A stretch of 64,000 nt of DNA, from positions 1 to 64,000 of the forward strand of contig JASANG010002488.1 of assembly GCA_030248215.1 (NCBI GenBank). The letters are read 5' to 3'. Of the stretch, positions 56,146 through 64,000 are shown one piece after another. Below the pieces are notes generated by a model that saw only the letters and a program-made list of their open reading frames with translations, made no database searches and was not told the origin of the DNA. Position 1 is the first letter of the stretch. Each line of letters starts with the position of its first letter. The DNA is from Enoplolaimus lenunculus (Eukaryota; Nematoda; Enoplea; Enoplida; Thoracostomopsidae). The position numbers and the translations under genes were made by a program.

Positions 56146-56822
56146 GTACAAACGGAGCTTGGGGCAATTTTGGAACCATCAAGGTTTCAACCGCAGAGAT
56201 TTTTCAAAATCATGCTTGAGGTTTTCACCTACGTTTGTACCCTGATAGCCTATACAAAAACTAGTTTAAAGTGTTATCCTACTCTGTGGTAATTCCTCAA
56301 AAAACCCGGGAGACCCCAAAGTGATATTGGCCCGTTTTACGCATTTAGATCTCTGTGAAACTCTCCATACTTCGCTCGAAATGGCACTACAGGAAATTTA
56401 GCATTCATTTAATTTTCGTGTGTCCATAAACATCAACAAACAATCATTCCAGTATTTTGACATCCTTATTTACACCATACACTGGAACTTTCGTGTTTCA
56501 CATTTTTTCATAACATTGTGATTATCAAATTAAAATTTCCGGGTCAAAACCCCCAAGATTTGAAAATTCCCTTATCAAAAATGTATACGGCGCGTGTTCG
56601 CGTGTTACTTTTAATGGTGTCTCGGCTTTCCACGTGACTGTAATTGAACTGAGTAAGTTGGTTTAAAAGATAACTTTTAGTATAATCTTCAAGATAAAAT
56701 GTAGGCTTACGGTTAACAATATGAGGCGACGTATTCGCTTAAAAACCATTTATCACATAAGCATTTTTGTTGTTCAGAGTTTTAAACATCGAAATAATAA
56801 TGTCCTACTACGTCTTATTGAT

Positions 56823-56989
56823 GGGCCCGTTGTCGGCAAGCGAGGGCCAGCGGGTGCTCAGCCTCCATTGAGAAATTTTGCTTCCACCCAGAAAAATTTC
56901 AACCATGCTTGTAAGTCAACGAAAACCCTTGTATGCCCTCCTGAAAATTTTAGCCTTCCCCTAGCAAGGTGAACTGGCTACGAAGCTAC
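56823..56989. mobile_element. GTAGCCA-ended MITE copy 5, 7/8-bp duplication
   Basis: Flanks TTATTGAT (56815-56822) and TTATTGAC (56990-56997). Left GGGCCCGTTGTCGGCAAG, right GAACTGGCTACGAAGCTAC. Confidence 0.75.
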
Positions 56990-57091
56990 TTATTGACGAA
57001 ATCTATTTGAAAGACCGCAAACCGATCGTTTTAATATTTTGAAGCGTCACACAATGTTTAAGACTTTAGTTGCAAATCCTACACCAAATTT

Positions 57092-60000
57092 TCAAGGCGA
57101 AAACATATCAAATTGAGGATTGCTTGCAACAGGATTCATGGATGGCAACGGAGGGTGCATCGGAGGTTGATGTCGGCCATGCTGCCATGTTGCAGAAGCA
57201 CCTGAGTTCAGCCCGGTTCCGGTGACCGCTAAACCACGCGGCTGGCACAAAGAAGGTGGTCCATGATACGACATCGCGTGGTGTCCTTTCGAAATTGTGT
57301 ACCAGTCGGCATCCTGAAACAAACATAATTATGTAGGTTTAGACCTATTTTAATTGTGCAAAATTAATTTACATTTTAGCTAGTTTAGGTGCCAGCAGTC
57401 CAGCACCATGAATGAAAAGGGCATTTACGTAAGTAAACTATAAATTACTGAATACCACTTGTAGTTGAAAGAGGAAATTTCTACTTCATTTCAGGAAAGA
57501 GTGACTAAGCTATGCCAGATTTTTATATTAACGAGATTCTAAAGCGTAAATCCGTACAGCCAGAGAGATGTTCAGCAGCCCAAGTCAGGCAAATGCTAGG
57601 TAAGTTCTGGCATAACTTGAACGTCATATGAACTGCCACATACCCGTTTTAAATTGTTTTGGTTCCTCCTCCTACCATGTTGAGCTGAGTAGGGGCTGCA
57701 AAAGCATACTACAAAAAATGCAATTATACGTCAGATACACTTACAATCAGAAACTTAATACTAACGCATTCAGATCCAGGGATAAACACTGACCTTAACA
57801 ACTTGAACGGTTAATTCCGATGCAACTTGCGATAATTTATCAGTGACATGCGCAAGCACCAATTGTTCGTCTGCATCACGTCGCACTCGAAAATGTACCG
57901 ATCCGGCCTTTAAAATTTAGTTACACATGTTTCAGATTGAATCCTTATTAGAACTTTTAAAAAATCACAATACAAGTTTAATTTATATTTATTTTCCTGA
58001 ATTTTCTAAAATAAACAATATTTTCTTACGTCAAAAACAGTTTGAATCTTTATGCAAAACAAGCCCTCCATGCTGTTATAAAAATCCATGATTATAAGCT
58101 TTAGGTAGCAGTTTTCAACAGCTTAAACAAATTTAAATTATGCATAGTCAAGCGTAATTTTATAATACCATCTATACTGTTTTAAATACTAATTTTATTG
58201 ACACTAGCACTGTCAGTGATAATAAGGTTTATTCGTTCTATGAGCCAAATCACGTGTTTCCCGTGCACATATTGTCAACACTTTCTACAAATTTAACGCT
58301 AACTATAGGTGCTAGCAGGTTGTGATATCTCAATTGCAAAAGTTTTGGCAACGAGCGATTAGACTCATGTTTTGCCCGCTACTACCATTATGAAAATCAC
58401 TTACCAATTTCCCAAACGAAAGCTGCCAAAAATGGTCGTGCGTGAACTCGAGCACACCATCAAGAGTCGATGCTTCTCGTAAACATTTATCTAGTTGACC
58501 AATCACATGACTTGGAGTAGTCTAAAACATATAGTACGCTACAAGCGCCCTATAAACCTGGACTTCCAAACCTAGAGACACGAATTATTTTCAAGCACGA
58601 ACTCAAATCAAGCTAAATACACAGCAAAACGTAATACAGAGGCGAAAGTGGGGTATATAATGTCGTGCACCAAACAGATATTGGTCGCAGTTGGCAATTG
58701 GTACGACACCAACACCAATAATTGTTGTTCGAAGTAGTGTAAGAACGCTATAATTATTAGAATGCAAACTAATTTTGATTGATAGTCTCCGTTTGACTTT
58801 GTTTATAGTGTATAGATATAATTAACTAATGAGTGAAAACCCATACACATAAAAAGCATTATATTTTACGCTTATTATATTGTAGGTAAACGCTGATTGC
58901 AAAAGTTAGTTTTGTATTGTAATATGCCGGAGTTAAATGATTGATTCTGGTCAGGGTGCAACCGGAATTACAATTTACCGGAACCGGAACGAAATTTGAA
59001 AATTTTACCGGAACCGGAACGAACCGGAAAGTGGAAAATGCATTTCACCAAAAATTTCATTTAATCTTATTTTTTGCTCTATTATTTGTGAAATAACCTT
59101 AATCGAACACAGGTATTTATTTTATTTGTTGTATTTTAGATTTTCATCATAGACTGAAGTGAAATCCACCATCAATGGCTTATATTCGGATTACAGTGGA
59201 TTTCAAAACAGATTCTTAAAAAATAGCAAAGTTAAGAAAACGGCCAAATTATAACACCGGAATTTTTAAATCCGGTAAAAATTTACCGGAACCGGAACCG
59301 GAAGGTGAAAAAATGCCGGAACCGGAACCGGAATTCCGGTCGCACCCTGATTCTGATAGTGGGTAACTTTTTCGCCGTACCCCTAATCTTGCAGGAACGG
59401 TTTTCAGTCACGCAGTTCGTTCTGCATTGAACAACAATCTGTGTTTTGGATGCCGTAGTTTGCAATGGGAACTAATAGGTGTTTTGTTGATGGCACTACG
59501 TAGTACGTACCTGTAGCAAGATTTTCCCCGTGTACAAACACATTGGATACATCGTACCAATAATCATCACTGCAAAACACAACGCACAAATTGTGTCGCC
59601 AGTGTAATAAGCCCTGAAATTCAAATATCACATGAAGCAAATACTTAATAAATTGGCCGTTATTATAGCCATTCTGAACAGTGTGCGGAACATAAATATG
59701 AACATTCAACAGCAGATCCTGAATGTTGAAAGAAAATGGAAAACTACAGAAAGAACTTTAAGATTAATATTCTCACAGTTTGTTTATTAAAAGACCGATC
59801 GCTGCCAAGTCATCAATGCTACAGATATACATGTGAGAATACAGGAACCACCACATATGCAAGTTTTATTTATGCAATTTAAAAAAAGAACGCTCAAGAC
59901 AACCTGATATAAAAATGCAAACCACACTAATTACAAATTGTTTAGTTTGAGAACGTATACTCGTATATAAAAATGAGATTGATAATTCTACACGAACACT

Positions 60001-63000
60001 ACAACAAACTTGGTAAGAAACACAACAAAAACAAATTCCCATCTCCTTACTCGTAATGAATCAGAAAGTGGGCGAACTCGCATGCAACAGCACCGGATAC
60101 GGCTAACAAAGCCAACGGATTGACACGCGGCAGTAGAACACTACTCAGCGGAGGAATGATACGGCAAATGCTGCAATAAATAAAGGAATATGCAAAACAC
60201 ATCAAAAAACCGTATCATAAAAAAATAAAATATAATACAAAAGCAATCGACGCGAACCGACCTGCTCAAAAATGGCTCAAAAGAATATGTATAAAGCTTT
60301 GATATGATTCTAGTATTTCCATTTCCAACAAAAACAATTATTGCACCATTTTATGTTGATTTAACTTTTGGTTGGCAAATAGTTTAAAAAATGACTTTTA
60401 CTTGGTTTTTACGGTTACAATCAAAATTAGTTTAAGTTTCGACCAAACCAAAACCCAATTACTTCACAGACTGACTAACCTTTGGCTAACGTCGGCAACA
60501 TGCTCTTGAAGCCAACTTGTACCAGATGCGATAACAACATGCTTAATTGCATCACTTTTCAACGCATATACAACAAGCAAATGAGAAAATAGCCCAACAC
60601 CAACGCCAAACAGGTAGTAATCTCTGAAAAACCAGAAGTGTTTTAATTCCGTTCCCAATCTCATGTCTGTACATATTTTTCATTCATCAAACCATATATT
60701 TATAACGATTTCCTTAAAATGTGTCTCAGACAATGATCTGCCTACATAATGTCAGCATTTTTCCACGCACGACAGGTGCTGATTAAAAATTTTGCCGACA
60801 ATACGCGACACGCGTACAGCGGCTGCGTAGCCCCATTTGAGAAAATTCACAAGAGTAAAACCTGACTCGGAAAAGTTGATTTTGTTGCAAATTTTTCATG
60901 TGGAGTTCCTGAACTTTCAGAAAAGCTGCTGTTTCTCGGATATATATCAACCCACCAAATTTTCTATTGCGCTGCTTTTTCAACCTTAAACAATATTTTT
61001 CAAACGTGAGACTGTACCTGAATTTTTTACACCAAACGACGCCACCAGGAAAATTTAACCTACATCAGGTCAATATATACTTTAATAAAAATTAATATTC
61101 GTGTTTAATCCAACTTACGTTTGAATTTCGGGCTGCTGAAGTAATCGTTCAACGCTGAAATAATCAACATATACGTTACAAAAACTAATTGATTAACATA
61201 TCCTACGATCTTTCAAACAAACCGCACGTAAATTTTCTCCGAGCGTTTCTTTCTATGAAATATGCCGGAATATGGAATCTTTAGCAAGGCCTTCCAAAAC
61301 ACTTCCCTATAAGTCTATATTTTCAAGTGAATATACATTACACAAGTTCAGCGTACTAATACCAAGGTTATAAAATAAGAATTTAAAAGAATCTCTCACC
61401 TTTCTTTCATCACAAACAGTGCACCAAGCACAGACAAAATAGTACTTGCAAACACAGCTAGCACTTCAAACCGTTCGTATCTAAAACAAATTGTTATAAT
61501 ATATTCAGGCACAAAATCTAACCCGTTCAATTTCAAAATAGCCACTGCGAAAGGCATTCGCACGCAATATAAAGGTTATATTATTAATTATCAGAAAAAT
61601 AATCAGTTTGCCAAAATTATAGCACTTTAACCACAAACATCTATAGTATCTGAAAGAATTGGAACTAAGCGAACTGCAAACCATACAAGGCAAAAACAAA
61701 ATAAAACAAAATATTTCCAGACAGACACTAAAATTAGTGACAATATGCATTAGTCACTGTTTAAAGTCAAATATAAAACGTGTTGGAAACTTTTGTACGA
61801 TTTTCTTTAGCGCTAGCCGTCTTGCATCCGCAGCAAAATTTTCATTATGAGCTCTCTTTTGTATGTACTGCTTAGAACTACAATACAATACTGTATATTT
61901 ATCTTACCCGTACGAGTATACCAAATTCGGTTTTTGCTTCTGAACCCAATGCGTGATAAGTGTTGTGCCAATTACAAACATATCGAAAAAACACAACATC
62001 ATGTATGCGTACAACACTGAAAATATAAAAACCAACTCAGCTCAAACTTTTGGGACACATCCAAATAATGCATAAATTAAAAATGGTCCCGGTGACTGAC
62101 TGGGTTCCGGCATGACAGTATATGTAATGTTACAGAAACAATCATTGACTTCAGCCCATAAAACTAGTGGTTCTGATGCAAACACGCCATAATATGAGTA
62201 CGACTATTCGATTTCACCAGAACTTCCATTATTGAGAAAAGCTCGGAGTTTCGCGAAGCGTTTTATCTTTGTACTCGGGGGTCGAAAGGTGGATGTCCGT
62301 TGGCCTGTTAACCGAAAAGAATCGCAGGAACCGCTGGACCGAATTCGATAAACTTCTGACGTTGGAAAGTTTATCTCCTGGGGTGTTAACACGCATCGGA
62401 GATTTAAAATTTTAAGACGTTATTAGTTACAGGCTAATTTGCATAATTAAGTCTAAATTAGGACTTTTCACATTTTTCACTAATTATTAGAGTTGCAAGC
62501 AATTGGACTTCAATACTGAAGGGATTTGGGTGCGAGAAATTTCTATAAATCGTGGATTTTCAAATTCCGATTGCAACTTGCAACGAAATGTCAAAAAATA
62601 TATTCAACTATAAGGGTCATGAAATGCTTTGATATTCAACTAGGCTGATCAAAAAATAATCAAAGCATACAATCCCAAATTTGTCAGCTTTTGTGCAAAA
62701 AAATGATAAACAACACATCAAAGTTTAGTTCTGTAATGAACTTATACGGCGTACTTACTTATGCTTTTTGTGGTCGAAGTAAACATAAACAAAACAACAA
62801 GGCAAGTAAATACTGTACAGCCGAGTACCACAGTTGATCGCACCTGAAAACAAAATAAACACCTACAATACATATTCGATGGATTAGCATTTGTTTGCCT
62901 TCAAAGTAAAATTCGGCATTTGCCTAATCTAAATTACATCACAATATTATATGATAACAGTTACAATAAATGGCATCTGTAACGTTTAAATGTTGTTACG

Positions 63001-63631
63001 ATGAAAAAATTATCTCGTTATCTTTACAATAATTTGCCAACACTAACAAAGTTTGCCCTAACTGTTCACGCATGTTTCCTACCCGGTTACCATTTCCGCT
63101 ATTTTAATCGTCATCCGCTTTCGTTAATGTTATTGTTAACTCTTTAAATAGTAATAGTGGGTGCGCATACTATGTACCAAATACATTAAAATCTTACCAC
63201 GTCGTATCACTTCTAGTATTAACACCAGATAAAATAATTTGGTGGACAGTTAATTAAATCTAAATTATGTACACAGCATTCGAGTAGACTGGATGACACT
63301 TGCACACGTCCTTCACTCAAGTCTAAACGTTACGTAGCCTAAGATATTCCAAAATTTGAAAATTTCAAAACATGTGCCGAAAGCGTAAACGCACCAACTG
63401 ATGCTCTATTGCAGTCACATAGAAAAACGTTGCGCCCCTGATCTTTACATGAGACAAAACTACCAAATAAATACAAGGTCATATAAGGCGCAGCGGACCG
63501 GACAAATATCACACCAAAATGTATTCCCAGTCGGTTCGAATGCAACCACGATGATTTGTGTCAATACTTACCGCCGGATCAAAAATCACAGAGCGAACTT
63601 CACTGAAAAACGGTGACCGTAACGACAACAT
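57092..63631 (-). CDS. SLC30A6: Zinc transporter ZnT6 (SLC30A6 orthologue)
   Basis: Eleven minus-strand exons join in phase: 63572-63631, 62759-62843, 61908-62016, 61400-61480, 61119-61154, 60480-60623, 60051-60170, 59511-59613, 58405-58521, 57794-57907 and 57092-57313, giving 396 aa (human 461). Strong ZnT6 landmarks are YERFEVLAVFAST, VERLLQQPEIQT, ASGTSWLQEHVADVSQ, GTMYPMCLYTGKILLQT, STLDGVLEFTHDHFW, and AGSVHFRVRRDADEQLVLAH. Six membrane segments precede the cytosolic C-terminal domain. TM2 and TM5 lack the HxxxD pairs that bind zinc in active ZnT proteins, as in known ZnT6. ZnT6 is an auxiliary subunit that pairs with ZnT5 in the early secretory pathway to supply zinc to enzymes such as alkaline phosphatases. 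The C-terminal tail after VVKDADW is short and Gly/Pro/His-rich. The start MLSLRSPFFSEVR aligns with the human N terminus. Confidence 0.95.
58952..59349. mobile_element. CAGGGTGC-ended hAT-type MITE in a ZnT6 intron
   Basis: Left CAGGGTGCAACCGGAATT, right GAATTCCGGTCGCACCCTG; flanks ATTCTGGT (58944-58951) and ATTCTGAT (59350-59357). It has repeated ACCGGAACCGGAA on both sides; 398 bp, in intron 8. Confidence 0.85.
62232..62560 (-). mobile_element. Helitron-like element, truncated second copy
   Basis: On the minus strand it matches the 3' half of 31625-32580: one monomer with AATTAGCCTGTAACTAATAA, then the GGATGTCC and CCCCCGAGTAC segments, then CGCGAAACTCCGAGC and end CTCAA before TAATGG. 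One arm of the terminal hairpin is lost. It lies in ZnT6 intron 2 and again ends between A and T. Confidence 0.65.
63340..63455. mobile_element. Remnant of a TTAGGC-family hAT-type MITE
   Basis: The right part (CTCTATTGCAGTCACATAG, then GCGCCCCTGATCTTTACATG) matches the family. The TTAGGC arrays are almost gone, with only GTAGCCTAAG nearby. In ZnT6 intron 1. Confidence 0.5.
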
Positions 63632-64000
63632 GTTTGCAGTGGTCTATTTTTTATTCGCTCAAATGATTATAAATGTATATATTTAATGTAGGCAGGCATC
63701 AAAACTAAAAACTGTTAATTACATAGTGTTTTTATCATATTGTTCACTGCATTCGCAAACTTTTAGTTGGCTAAATTTCAACTGTAACCAGCAGAAGTAA
63801 TTGCTTATCACAGAAAAAACTAAAAACATTGCGATGTAACATCAATAATTTAATAATTTCAATCATAGATTTCAATTCTAAAACTTTTAGCTTAAATCTA
63901 AAATGTTGCCTACTGATATCATTATGGTCAACGTTAAGATTGAATCACTAGTTAAAACTACTTTAATTGCAGTTGTATTCTAGACAGCTCGTGTGATGAA

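Noticed and set aside
59404-59709. A 101-codon minus-strand frame over a ZnT6 exon
   Set aside because: Wrong frame. The true exon 59511-59613 reads TGDTICALCFAVMIIGTMYP and fits ZnT6.
1-64000. CRISPR arrays, bacterial operons or phage-like gene blocks
   Set aside because: Spliced animal genes throughout; the tandem arrays lack unique spacers.

Overview
The window looks like nuclear DNA of an AT-rich invertebrate, most likely a nematode. Coding sequence comes in short exons with GTAAGT-like donors and TTTTCAG/TTTTAG-like acceptors. One protein ends in a ShKT domain, a family greatly expanded in nematodes, and many small mobile elements carry arrays of TTAGGC, the nematode telomere repeat. 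Gene density is low and introns are long. A large-genome lineage (for example a mermithid) is a guess, not something the sequence proves.

Four host genes can be assembled exon by exon with matching splice phases. (1) + strand 18935-26477: secreted MAM-ShKT protein, 8 exons, 328 aa. (2) + strand 35132-39129: SEC14-like CRAL-TRIO/GOLD lipid-transfer protein, 3 exons, 461 aa. (3) + strand 44494-54807: secreted glycine/histidine/proline-rich protein with two chitin-binding type-2-like domains, 11 exons including two micro-exons, 604 aa. (4) - strand 57092-63631: zinc transporter ZnT6 (SLC30A6), 11 exons, 396 aa. They are independent genes, not an operon: three read rightward and ZnT6 reads toward gene 3.

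The rest is mostly mobile DNA. 1-11 kb holds minisatellites, a tRNA-like sequence and a broken gag-bearing LTR element. 10.8-15 kb holds a decayed BED-finger hAT transposon with a strange G-poor block in an intron. From 15 kb on there are at least eight families of short non-autonomous elements. These are mariner-type elements with TA duplications; hAT-type elements with 8-bp duplications and internal TTAGGC arrays; GTAGCCA-ended and CAGGGTG-ended hAT-type elements; TGCGGGG-ended elements full of CATATG palindromes; TTAA-flanked piggyBac-type elements carrying a tRNA-like core; CACTG-ended elements; and a Helitron-like element. The richest spot is 30684-33224, where three insertions sit inside one mariner-type element and all junctions can be read.

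The most unusual observations are the dispersal of telomere-like TTAGGC arrays by hAT-type elements, the piggyBac-type element with a Pol III-like core that abuts a SEC14-gene exon, two alternative signal-peptide starts in the chitin-binding gene, and element families that share ends but carry different palindrome or minisatellite interiors.
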